From NCBI GenBank assembly GCA_001630475.1, contig KV419496.1:1-20397 (forward strand): DNA of 20,397 nucleotides, given 5' to 3'. A model generated the notes under the pieces. It was given only the letters and a program-made list of their open reading frames with translations, ran no database searches and was not told the origin of the DNA. This document shows positions 1 through 9,763 of the stretch, piece by piece. Numbering within the stretch: the stretch's first letter is position 1; each line of letters opens with the position of its first letter. Origin of the DNA: Sistotremastrum niveocremeum HHB9708. Lineage: Eukaryota; Basidiomycota; Agaricomycetes; Sistotremastrales; Sistotremastraceae. The translations under genes and the position numbers were made by a program.

Positions 1-1
1 A

Positions 2-124
2 ACTGGGTCAAAACAATACGCGTTCCTCACTGAGCCCTGGCTGGAAAATCCTGCCATCTTTCAACATAATCCTGCTCACCAAACCGTATACAATGTTTTC
101 ATTCTTTGTTGTTTGACCAGCCCA
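2..124 (+). other. possible 3' end of a gene running in from the left edge
   Basis: One frame is open from the left edge to a TGA at 122-124 (about 40 residues, rich in aromatic residues and Pro/His/Asn, including QYAFLTEPWLENP). It has no start in the window and no family I recognise. It could be the last exon of a plus-strand gene or chance. From 125 to 620 I see no coding frame of conviction; this AT-richer stretch probably holds 3' flanking sequence of the minus-strand gene that ends at 621. Confidence 0.2.
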
Positions 125-620
125 TGAAAGTTCACCTAAAGGTTATCTTTGTCCCTCACAAAATTACGGTCAAATTGATTAGTTATGATTGATTTTTTGA
201 GTCATGCAAAGCAGACCAATACACGCGTGAGAAATATGTAGGAAAAGGGTGGAATTGTCATAGTTTAAGCAATGAATTTATCCCTGCATTTTCCAGGAAG
301 GTGTTCCGCACATCGTCTGCAGTGAATGAAAGCAAGCGAGGAGGAAAATAAATGTGTGGTGAAGGTGAAATAGAATGTGTGAGAGTTGCGTGCGATGAAT
401 GTGATGCTATGTACGATGATTAACACTATGTATGCGGTGTGATGCAAGGCAAGAAAAGCGAGAGCAAAGAGAAGATAATTGTAGAAACGAGTCCGGTCTT
501 GCAAGAGTTGAATGTATGTATGTATGCGTGCGTCGTCATCGTCGTGTCGTGTCGTTCAAAATGTGTCCACGTCCTGCATGGAACACGGGAAAAAGGTGTC
601 GCAGAGTAAGAGTGCAATCT

Positions 621-2399
621 CTAGATTTTCAGCTCCCTGAAGCCCCGAACGTCGACTCGGCCGTTCCCATTGCTGACCCATTCCTGGAACGGAGCATCCT
701 GGACTGGACCAGGCTCGTCATCCTCGCTGACGATGACCCAGCCTTTGCCTTGTCTTTTCGGATGTTTACCGCCCGGAACGACGATTTTTCCAGAGCTTCC
801 ATGAGCGCCGGCAGCGCGAACGAGGTTCGGTCGAGGCTTGGGTAGTCCCAGAAGTTTCCGTTGACGCCGTGTCAGCGGGCGCTGATTGAGGGACTTAGAA
901 ACCTCCTGAGGCGTTGGAGGTGTTTCTATGAACGAGGGAAGAGGCTCAGGAAGGGAAAGCGGTGGTGGATGAGGGTGAGAAGCAGGAGAAGGCGATCGAA
1001 CCCGAGCAGGTGTAGAACCAGGGGAAGTCAATGGGGAAGATAAATCAGATCTACTATCTTCCAGCTCATCGTCGTCTACGATGTTCGAGCTGTTGTCTAG
1101 ACCGGCGTCCTCGGTACCGTGAGCCATGCCACGAGGGCGTTTCCCTCCGCCGCCGGAGCTAGCGACGGAATCAGCACCTTCCGACTCATCAAAGCTCCGC
1201 TTCGGCGAACGAGACGCCCGTGGGTGAAGTGGCGGAGGTGAAAGTCCAGGGTTCAACGCACTGAATGCGTCAGGGGGAGTAGCGGGGGGCTGAGAGAACG
1301 ATGACGTGGATGCTGACGCCGATCCCGAGGTGGTAGTCAGATCGGACGAGGGAGAGACAGAACGTGGCAAGGGTACGGCTGTGGGCTGCAATGAAGACAC
1401 CGCAGGGTCGCCGGTAGCAGCTGCGGAGGGCTTTGAAGGCTTTAGCTTAATCCGGAGCGAGCCGGACTTTGTGCGGGTGGGCGATGGACGGGAGGGCTTA
1501 GAGATGGGCAGAGGAGCTGGAGAAGATTCGACAACGTGAGGCCGGCCTTGGTGTGGGCCTTTGAGATTGCGAACAGATGAAAAGTGTTCCCAGTCATGGT
1601 AGCTAATCGGTGTCAGGATCCGCACGACAACGGAGATGGGCATACATACGCGACATAGACGGCGGTGTCCTCATCCTCGTCGTCAGATTCATTATCCACC
1701 TCTTTGCCCTTGCCCTTCCTGCGTTTCTCCTCTCGCCGGAGCTCCTCGGGGTCGCTCCCGCCGGCCCATTCGATGACATAGACAAGGCCGGGTTGGATTA
1801 CTTTGACATTGCGTCTCTTGAGGTGAGCAAAAGCAGACAACTCAAGATGTCCGCCGTAGGTGCCTATGATGCCGAGAGGATGAGTGAGGATGCCCGTGTC
1901 GAAGGTCAGACGACGCACCTTGTTCCCTCATGTTTCGGAGATGTACATCTAAACCCCTGTCATCCTCTACAAAGGGTTCATATCGTTCTTTCCTGGCGGC
2001 CATCCAATCGCATATCTCTTTTCGGAGCGTGAGGTGATGACTAGGGACACCAAATAGCTGGTCGGAAAGGGCCCGGAACAGGCAGTTTCCATCGCCGAGA
2101 GTGGGGGCAGCGTAGAGGCCGAGCGAGCGGAGTTGGGAGGTGAGGAGCGCGTTGTTGCTTGCAGGGTCGTCGAGTGACTAGCGTGCTCAGTAATTAGTTT
2201 CGGTTCAGAAAAAAATAGCAGAAAACGGAAATGAAAGAGACGATATTCACTGGAAACTTTTGATTCTTGGACTTGGTACGCGCTGTGGAAAACCGCGATC
2301 AGTTCGATTTTCGCGGTGATGACAATGAGGACGGAGCGTGGGGAGGGACTGACTTTGCATCTGGCGAGCCTGCCGGACAGACTTCTTTCCTGAGCCCAT
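621..2399 (-). CDS. OTU-family deubiquitinase, OTUD3-like
   Basis: Cysteine protease that removes ubiquitin from proteins. Five exons on the minus strand: 2354-2399, 2251-2282, 1919-2177, 1650-1863 and 621-1602, giving 510 residues; the four introns (71, 73, 55 and 47 nt) start GT and end AG and keep frame. The OTU domain spans about residues 35-195: the GDGNCLFRAL box gives Asp55 and catalytic Cys58, followed by an EPFVEDD stretch, a GTYGGHLE stretch and VYVIEW, and YHDWEHF gives the catalytic His190. The last intron lies just before that His box. The rest is a long, low-complexity Ser/Pro-rich tail with acidic and basic runs and a RRQRKLLGLPK motif near the end, like other fungal OTUD3-type proteins. 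The ATG at 2399 was chosen because the MGSGKK start and the tiny second exon keep frame. It is divergent from the E2 gene at 2894. The family call is firm; chain preference is unknown. Confidence 0.92.
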
Positions 2400-2893
2400 G
2401 GTTGTGGAGGTCTAGAGAGGGAGGAGGGAGCGGCGAGCGAAGGGGTACAGTGAGCTGGAAGCGTGGAGGGATATGGCGGGGCGATGGAGGGTTACTTTAC
2501 AAGGAGCACAGCGCTCGTCCGGGGTCCGGTCAGCCCTTCAACCGAGACCCCGGCCACCCCCCTTCAAGCCGAAAATGGAAATCTCCCAGAACCATCCATC
2601 ACTTGATTTCTGTGTATTTCCATCTGCTTTATCGTCTGATCATATATCGGTCAGTCCGGTTCGTCGTCGCCCACACAGCACATCGCGCACACGGATCCTT
2701 TTCTTTCCTCTTTGGGCCAGAAAATTTTCAGATCGGCGGGGAAAGACCACGCTGACGTAAGTCTCGAACAATAGACGAACACCGGCTTGTCCTTGTTTGG
2801 CTCTTGTTCGCTTTCGCCGCGCCTCTTTCTTGTCCGACCAAACCATCCCTTTCCATCAACCACCTCCCCAACGCTCTTCTTGCTTTCTTTGCT
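2400..2893. promoter_or_regulatory. shared divergent promoter region of the OTU and E2 genes
   Basis: 494 bp lie between the two start codons. The interval is pyrimidine-rich toward the E2 start. It contains TGACGTAA at 2753-2760, a half-palindromic CRE/ATF-like bZIP site, next to a G-rich GGCGGGGAAA at about 2735-2744. No coding frame here looks real. The binding-site reading is an inference from sequence only. Confidence 0.35.
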
Positions 2894-3962
2894 ATGCCTC
2901 CTGTTGCTGTCACGCGTCGATTGATCAGAGAAATTTCCTCTTTGAAAAATCAGCCTCCGGAGGGGATCAGAATCGTCACCAATGAGGAGGACATGTTAGA
3001 CGTCGTCGGCATCATTGCTGGACCCAGTAAGTAGATTTAAAACATCGATTTTGACCTGAGTTGAAGAGTATGGTAGGTGGGACACCGTATGAAGGCGGCT
3101 ACTTCCGTGTTAAGTTCCAGTTTACGGACGAGTTTCCAGCAGCTCCGCCTAAATGTTCGTTAACGCCTCATCAGTCCCTGTGTCTCACGATCTCACTAAA
3201 TCGCTCCTCATCGATTAGGTCGCATGATGACCAAGATATTCCACCCCAATGTTTCTTCATCTGGAGAGATCTGTGTGAATACACTGAAGAAGGATTGGCA
3301 GTCCACCTACGGCATTGCGCACATACTGGTCACTGTGAAGTGCCTCTTGATTTATCCCAATCCAGAGAGCGCGTTGGATGAGGAAGCTGGGAGGGAGTTG
3401 CTAGAGGATTACGAGTCGTATTGCTCAAGAGCGCGGCTCATCACCAGTGTGCACGCGACACCAAAGGTATGGCCCTCGACATTCACCTCTTGGACCTAGC
3501 GTGCTGAGACGACATTGTTCTAAGACTCCACCTCCTGAATTCGATGTCCCTAGCGTTGAGAGTAGTGAAGCAATAGTCGCAGCGACTTCAACCAGTGCCG
3601 CACCTCCCTCGAAATCAACTGCTTCTTCAACGTCATCCACGACCTCGAGCACAACGCTTGCACCTCCGCCCGCCTCCGATTCTACTTCATCCGAAAACAA
3701 CCCCTCCTTACTCTCTGCTTCCGTCAAACCACGCTCAAAGTCCACCTCCCCCGCAGTCCAGCCCATACAAACCCCCCTCCAGTCGGCTACTAACGCGATT
3801 GTTGCCAATGGGCCTCACGTCGTGTCAAACGTAGCTGCCCTCAAAGGTACCTCCAGCTCGACTGGCGTCAACAAGACAGAAGCTGTCGTTACGAAGACAC
3901 TGAAGAGACCGGCCGCTGGTCATGGAGCAGAGAACAGGAAGAAGGCGTTGAAGAGGTTGTAG
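2894..3962 (+). CDS. UBE2S: ubiquitin-conjugating enzyme E2, UBE2S type
   Basis: E2 enzyme; in animals UBE2S extends Lys11-linked ubiquitin chains on substrates of the anaphase-promoting complex (APC/C). Four exons: 2894-3026, 3077-3154, 3219-3466 and 3525-3962, giving 298 residues; introns are 50, 64 and 58 nt. The UBC fold covers about residues 1-153: GTPYEGGYF, the KIFHPNV box with the HPN triad, GEICVN with catalytic Cys89, and [19 protein letters not shown], which is the UBE2S signature rather than a general E2. After it comes a Ser/Thr/Pro-rich spacer of about 120 residues and a basic end, RKKALKRL, matching the C-terminal tail that docks human UBE2S on the APC/C. The third acceptor was set at 3524 because nearer AGs break the frame. 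The gene is head-to-head with a deubiquitinase. Confidence 0.93.
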
Positions 3963-4328
3963 ACGGACTATGTTAGAGTGATCTATATCACGCCTCCTCC
4001 ATATTCCATTACCATTATCTACTCCCTTGGCCTATAGCCATCCCATCAGTCCCATCACGTACGTATCTGCCCGTGTCTTGATTGTTTTTATTTAGCTTTC
4101 TCGTCGTTTTTCCACTCCCTTTTCCAATTTTCTATTCTCTCATTGTCTTTCTATGTACAATCTGGAATCTATCGGATACGGTCTCCTCGATGTCTTAGAA
4201 CTATGTACGGATTCAAAAGCAAACATAAAAGGAAACTCAAGATTGAGGACGGAGGGAATGTGAAGAGTGACGTAAGATGCGTCACCGGGAGTTTACTTTG
4301 GCGATAGAGTTACCGAGTGGATCGACTG

Positions 4329-4368
4329 GCGATCAAAGAAGATCTGCGAGATCTTATCTGATGATCGC
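4329..4368. repeat. compound stem-loop
   Basis: The outer arms GCGATCA (4329-4335) and TGATCGC (4362-4368) enclose a perfect 7 bp inner stem, AAGATCT (4339-4345) and AGATCTT (4349-4355), with a 3 nt loop. The two stems are separated by a small internal bulge. Function unknown. Confidence 0.6.
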
Positions 4369-4528
4369 ACTAGCTCTTCTACGGGTGTAGCTGACTTCCA
4401 TTTGATTACATGTCCAGTGACCTTCGCAACGGCACGTTCCTGCGCTTCGGTGAGTCAGACTGGGACTGCGAGGGTTGTCAGCAAGGGACTAGCTATATCT
4501 GGAAAGTGTTCTAGTTCAGTGCATACTG

Positions 4529-4552
4529 CGATAGGCTCCTCAACGCCTATCG
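4529..4552. repeat. 8 bp stem-loop
   Basis: CGATAGGC (4529-4536) and GCCTATCG (4545-4552) are perfect inverted repeats with an 8 nt loop, about 170 bp after the compound stem-loop. Function unknown. Confidence 0.55.
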
Positions 4553-5884
4553 GCTGGTGATAGGAATTTGACATCGCGTCCAAGTCCTGACAAAGTTCTT
4601 GTTGAGCTTCAATGCGAACACTATGCTAACGTGTTCTCGAAGACCTAAACTATCGTACTGAGGCCTGCAGCACTGCCGTACGCATTTCCCGTGTCCCAGC
4701 TAGCAAATGCATATAGTTATATGGTTCTTGCAGTCGTCTGATACAGCGGAGAGACCCAAGATGTACATGCTTGATATCACGCATTACGCACCTGAGTCGT
4801 GTGGAATGAAGATGCTGGCGACCTTTCCTGTCAGCCTATGATCTCCAAGTCTTATACCCACCCTCAGATCTCCAGGCCAAAGCAGTGGGTTGCCTGCACC
4901 GTCAGGAAGCGACTGCCTGATTTTATGTCCCATTCCCATCCGCATGACCTGACTGTGTTTTGAGGTTACTGATAACGTAGAACTGGAAAGTAAACTCGGA
5001 TCGGGCGTGACATATCAGGAAAGTCCGAGGGATGGCATATGACGCTAGGAGCTCTCTCTGGGTCCAAGAAGATGGCCAGTGTTGTAGTAGGCCTATGCTT
5101 TGGTTACCATATGCTAGCGGCCATCGCTGATTTAGCTGCAAGGCGGACAGCTCGGAGCGCAAGCAGATGGGCTGATCATCCGCTATTCATTAGTTTCATC
5201 GTCCAGACACTGTTCGGCCCGTCTGTTTTTGTATAGCAACTCTTAGTGGTAACTCCTGAGATATGGGGGCCCGCCGTTGGGAATCGAAAACAGGGGCGTT
5301 GTGTGTGCCGAGTCTTCGCTGTCTGTTCGGGTCCAGACAAGATATAGGTTATGAATCACTCCAGAGGAAGTGCTGGCCATGACAGCAAAGCGGACAGTTC
5401 GATTCTGAGTTCAGAGCAAGGTCCTAGACAAGAACCGAATCCAATGTTGGGTTTCGTTTAGCTAAGGGCCTAAGGCCTTCTCTGGGTGTCTGTAGTCTGC
5501 ATAGTAGGTCAGATATGAATTGAACCGTCACCTTCGACGAGAGCTTTCTATTATTTCCTTCGCCTCAACTAGTGTGGCTGTAAGCTCAGGCTTGCGGCCG
5601 GATTTTTCGGAAGGAGGACCCTTGAGAGGATTCAAGACGCTAACAGATCGCCGGATACGATGAGCGAGGATGTCGAATGATACTCGATATTTGGCATATA
5701 GGCTGCGAGGATTCAGCACGGGAGAAGCAGAGAACAACAGACTTGTCCATGCAAAGGTGCGGTCGAGTCCGACAAACCTGCCCTAAAGCGTCGCACGTGG
5801 CGCTTAACAATTTTTCTAGTCAGCACGCCCTTGACCCGCCTAGTCATCGTTTCTTTTGCTTCATACCTGCTTTCCTAAAAACTG

Positions 5885-7592
5885 ATGTCGATTGGAACTC
5901 TCTATACCACCCCAGCGCAACCTCAAGGGCAGCGCGTACGAAATTCTTTTCGAATTGTTATGTCTGCATCGCTGACGAGCTTCGTTTCATAGATCCGCGC
6001 CATCGCTGCTTTCGGCGGACTGCAGATCGATGTTGCCCAAGACTACGTCCACAACGAGACCAACAGAACAGATGCCTACAAGGCCAAGTTTGCCTCTGGA
6101 AAAATCCCCGCTTTTGAAGACAAGGAGGGCTTCACTTTGTTCGAATCTAGCGCGATCTCTCGATACGGTGAGTTCTCTTGACATGAATCCATATCCTCGT
6201 ATCGCCCTTTTGCTGGCATACGCCTCCCACATGATGAGACTTACCCATCAGTTATCCCTGGCTTAATCACAACGTGTCGAGTCAAATAAAATGTCATAGT
6301 TACTCTGATTACCTTTTTTTTTATCATCTCGCTTAATGATTACACGTGTAATCCGATAGCTGACCCTCTACCCTTTTGCAGTTGCATCCCTTGCTCCCAA
6401 TTCGACACTACTGGGTAGCAGTGCCCACGAAACTGCGTTGATCGACCAGTGGAGCGCGTATGCCGAGCATGAAGTGATGGCATATGCCTACGTTTCATTG
6501 GGACTTTGCAGGGGTTCATTGACTCCCTACAACAAACCTGTTAGTGTCCAGCTCTGTAGCCTTCTCTATCGTGTCTTACCTTTTGATTCAGATCGACCAA
6601 ACTTACCGTGACAAGCACACGCGTTCTATCGGTGTTCTTGAGAAGCATTTGTCGACACGTACTTTCCTTGTTGGACACCGCATCACCCTCGCCGACATCA
6701 CTTTGGCTTCTATCCTCAAAGTCTCTTTCACTTATTTCATCGACCCCCAGGCTCGCGCCAGCCACCCCAACCTCGTCCGTTACTTCGAGACCATTGTCAA
6801 CCAACCAAAATTCAAGAACATTTTCGGACCTATTGAATACGCCGAGAAAGCTTTGCAATACGTCCCTCCTCCTAAACCCGCCAAGGAAGTCAAACCTGCC
6901 GCCCCTCCCGCAGCGAAGGAAGAGAAGCCTAAAGCTAAGCCTAAGAAGGAGGAAGAAGATGACGATGATGAACCTCTGGTCCCTGAAGAACCTAAGGCCA
7001 AGAACCCTCTCGATGCCCTCCCTAAGAGCACGTTCAATCTCGAGGACTGGAAACGTGCTTACTCTAACTTGGATACCCGTGGCAAGGGTGGAAGTATTGA
7101 GTGGTTCTATGAGAAGTATGTTCCATCATCCCGCCTTCTGATCGCCCGACTGACTGGGCTACTTGATTTCAGATTCGACAAAGAAGGATTCTCCATCTGG
7201 AGGGTTGACTTCAAGTACAATGATGAGCTCACTCAAGTTTTCATGTCCAGCAACCAAATTGGTGGATTCTTCAACCGCTTAGAAGCATCACGAAAATACC
7301 TCTTCGGTTCAATGGGTGTTCTTGGCAAAGCCAACGACTCCGTCATTTCGGGTGTTTTCATCCTTCGTGGACCCGATGCTCAACCCGTGGTTGATGTCGC
7401 CCCCGATTGGGAAAGCTATACTTACAAGAAGCTCGATCTCGAGAACGACGCTGACAAGGCGTATTTCGAAGCTGCCCTTGCTTGGGATTTGGAGATTGAC
7501 GGCAAGGCATGGGCCGATGGCAAGAACGTAAGTGAAATTCAATTTTTACCGAGAGGTCTGCTCTGACGATATCCCTTTCGCAGTTCAAGTAA
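5885..7592 (+). CDS. TEF4: translation elongation factor eEF1B gamma
   Basis: Structural subunit of the eEF1B complex, which recharges eEF1A with GTP during translation. Six exons: 5885-5935, 5993-6167, 6382-6539, 6592-7115, 7173-7527 and 7584-7592, giving 423 residues, close to the usual length (about 410-440). The first 210 residues or so are a glutathione-transferase fold (AFGGLQIDV, FESSAISRY, TFLVGHRITLADI). A Lys/Glu/Pro-rich linker with an acidic EEEDDDDE run leads to the EF1G C-terminal domain from about 266 (NPLDALPKSTFNLEDWKR, then SIWRVDFKYN, GSMGVLG, WADGKNFK). Two introns are odd: the second is 214 nt, and the 7116-7172 intron is 57 nt with no in-frame stop. The last exon is only 9 nt (Phe-Lys-stop). 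Symbol follows the yeast paralogues TEF4/CAM1. Confidence 0.96.
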
Positions 7593-7961
7593 TAATTTGC
7601 ATTGCTACTATTAGATCTTAGCTCGAGGTGGAAGTAAGAATATCAGTCAAATTTGTACCCTATATCGTCGCATCTGTCTGTCCTGCGGTCATGCTTTGCA
7701 ATGCAGGCCTTGGCCGCTCAACAAGAAAAACACACATGACGCCATTCTCTTCGAATTAATATTCTGAATCTCATGCAGATCTCATGTGTTGATGTGCCAG
7801 TACTCCCTGCCATGAATACTAAACAAAGCCGGCGCGCCCTTATCCGGACAACCACTGGGCGGACGTGAAAGACCGGTACCTGGCAGTACTCGTAAATTTG
7901 ATCTCAGTCTCTTCGTCTCACAGCTGCAGGTTTAAACTTGAAACGAGAGACAACGAATCAT
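7593..7961. other. intergenic region, eEF1B gamma 3' side to kinase-like gene
   Basis: About 370 bp between two plus-strand genes. It must hold the terminator of the elongation factor gene and the promoter of the next. An inverted pair ACACATGA (about 7732-7739) and TCATGTGT (about 7782-7789) is present. I see no gene here. Confidence 0.4.
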
Positions 7962-9283
7962 ATGCATATTCTCGACGAGTTGCCCCAAACGCTAGCTTCG
8001 TGGCGCAGTTTTAGCTCTACAGAAGGAAACCCTCTTCCATGGAGTCTCTGGGACAAACTGAAACCGTGGCTTATTGAGAACAGATTTCATCCATGGGAAG
8101 CTGTTGGTACTTACCTCGTCGATGCTCTGCCTCCCAGCACACATCCTGGTTTTCGCGCCCCTGATGGATTTGTATACGGCCTCGCGCACATCAAAATGCA
8201 GACACCGTACTTCTCCGCCACTGTCAGTAATCCCTTTGCTCACTGAAGTACTAAGTCGAGACAAAAGCGAATCAGAAACCAATTCTTTGGCCGGCCCGAA
8301 CATCAGAGTTTCGTGATGTTGTTATTCGCTTGATTCGCAAAGGTGACGAAGGCCTTGAACACTTGGACGCGCTTCGCGCTGTAGCCAAGGGAGAGCTTTC
8401 ATTTCACGTGAACAATCACTGTGTCCCGGTTCTTCAGGAGTTAACACTCGAGGATATGACATTTGTTGTTTTCCCTCTGCTGGGAAACAGCGTGGATTAT
8501 CCCTGGTTCTATGACTTCCACGAGGTTTTCGAATTCGTATTTCAAGCTGTGGAGGTGATGTTTGTTGGATTATACCCAACCATGATGGTTCAATAACTCG
8601 TTGTAGAGTGTCGCGTACCTACACGAACATCTTATTGCTCACCTGGTAAGTGCCTCGACATTCGCTTCACTTGATCCACCGTTCACTGACTGTTAAGGAT
8701 ATCGACATTGACAATTTCTTGATCAATTTTGCTGGAGATCAGCGATGTCCAGGTGAGAACTGCATGCGCGTCAAGCAAAGTCGTTCTCAAAGGGTTCTTT
8801 CTAGAGTGGCCGGATAGGGGAAAATTTCGCTCATTCTTCCCCGTTCGTTATTATCTGGGAGACATGGAACTCTGCGTGCGCTTTTCTGAGGATTCTGACC
8901 CTTCGTCGCGCAAGATTGTGGGCCATCCAACATTACGAATCGGAGTGGACCCGTCTAAATACGGAAGGGAGTTGGTGCCGGAAATGGCCCACTCTGAGCC
9001 ATATTGCCCATTCAAAGCCGATGTTTGGCAGCTGGGGAATATGCTTTCTCGCATGTTTCAGGTGACAGTTCTCGAGATGGTTCATGTTTGAAAGACTGAA
9101 TCAATTGTCCAGCCGTCGGCGCAAATCATTCCTGAACTCCTCGCCTTGTCAGAAGCAATGAAGAGTCTTGACCCAAATGATCGTCCCACATCAGCCCAAG
9201 CCCTTGACAGAGTTCGTCATCTCCGTGCTGTCACTCCTGAGTCGATTCTTTCCCAGGAAGTCCCGCCTCAACCAGATTGTTAG
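7962..9283 (+). CDS. divergent kinase-like protein, possible pseudokinase
   Basis: Protein-kinase-like fold of a divergent type I associate with mushroom-forming fungi. Six exons: 7962-8222, 8261-8554, 8607-8645, 8698-8752, 8805-9061 and 9113-9283, giving 358 residues; introns 38-52 nt. Motifs: DVVIRLIRKG near 106-115 stands where the VAIK lysine should be and has Arg110 instead; FPLLGNS is the hinge; YLHEHLIAHLDIDIDNFLINF (189-209) gives the HxD motif His197-Leu198-Asp199 with Asn204; FPVRYYLGDMEL (228-239) gives Asp-Met-Glu in place of Asp-Phe-Gly; KADVWQLGNML matches helix F; SLDPNDRPTSAQAL matches the C-lobe end. No glycine-rich loop is visible. With no VAIK lysine it may bind nucleotide unusually or be a pseudokinase. 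The 38 nt first intron is short and the start is less certain than the core. Confidence 0.82.
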
Positions 9284-9763
9284 CAGGCTGCATATATCGA
9301 GAATATTGCTTAGTCGTGGAAGCAACCTGCTTTAGAGATCTCCACTTGGCACTTACGGTGATCGACTGCCTTTGAGCGCGACAGTGATATTGGTGGTGGT
9401 GATGTAACAGTCCACAGACGGCGAGCTCGGAGACGACTATGAGAAGAGAGATGAGGTTCACTTTGTACACAATGACATAAGATAGTTGATAATGGTGAGA
9501 GGAAGGATGCAGTTCCACGAAGTTACTGATAGGTTTGATCAACAGGACAGTGCATACTGCTGGAAGTGAGCACAGAGAAGCGATAGGGAGTGAAGGGCAG
9601 CCGTTAATAAGGTTACGTAGATTAAGTAAGGTTGACATGGGGGTGGCTAGATAATTATCGACGGTGGAATATGCTTGACCGAGTCGACACTTCATGAAGT
9701 GCGAACGGGTCTTTTGAGGCTCATGCAGAAAGAACTGAGGGTAGCAGGGACTACCGCCCTACT
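9284..9763. other. convergent intergenic region
   Basis: 480 bp between the stop codons of two genes that point at each other. It holds both 3' ends. A 154-codon minus-strand frame crosses it but has no family resemblance and runs into the last exon of the kinase-like gene. Confidence 0.5.

Larger units (their letters stand above)
3963..5884. other. 1.9 kb without a supportable gene; two hairpins
   Basis: The first 200 bp are pyrimidine-rich and fit the 3' flank of the E2 gene. Beyond that no frame shows a recognisable protein or a convincing set of exons. Structures seen: a dyad GTGACG/CGTCAC at 4267-4285; a compound stem-loop at 4329-4368; an 8 bp stem at 4529-4552. I found no tRNA, 5S or spliceosomal RNA signature. 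The last 100 bp before 5885 are pyrimidine-rich (TTTCTTTTGCTTC) and probably hold the eEF1B gamma transcription start. Confidence 0.5.

Noticed and set aside
432-845. 137-codon plus-strand frame over the OTU gene
   Set aside because: It is antisense to the last OTU exon and its 3' flank, with no protein-like pattern; the minus strand has the recognised family.
4923-5236. Short frames on both strands in the gene-free gap
   Set aside because: 65-79 codons, no motif, no plausible exon partners; expected by chance.
5391-5415. TTCGATTC, resembling a tRNA B box
   Set aside because: No matching A box at the right distance and no acceptor stem could be found.
9231-9695. 154-codon minus-strand frame with hydrophobic stretches
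   Set aside because: It runs antisense into the last exon of the kinase-like gene and fills a convergent 3' region; no signal peptide at its start and no family resemblance.
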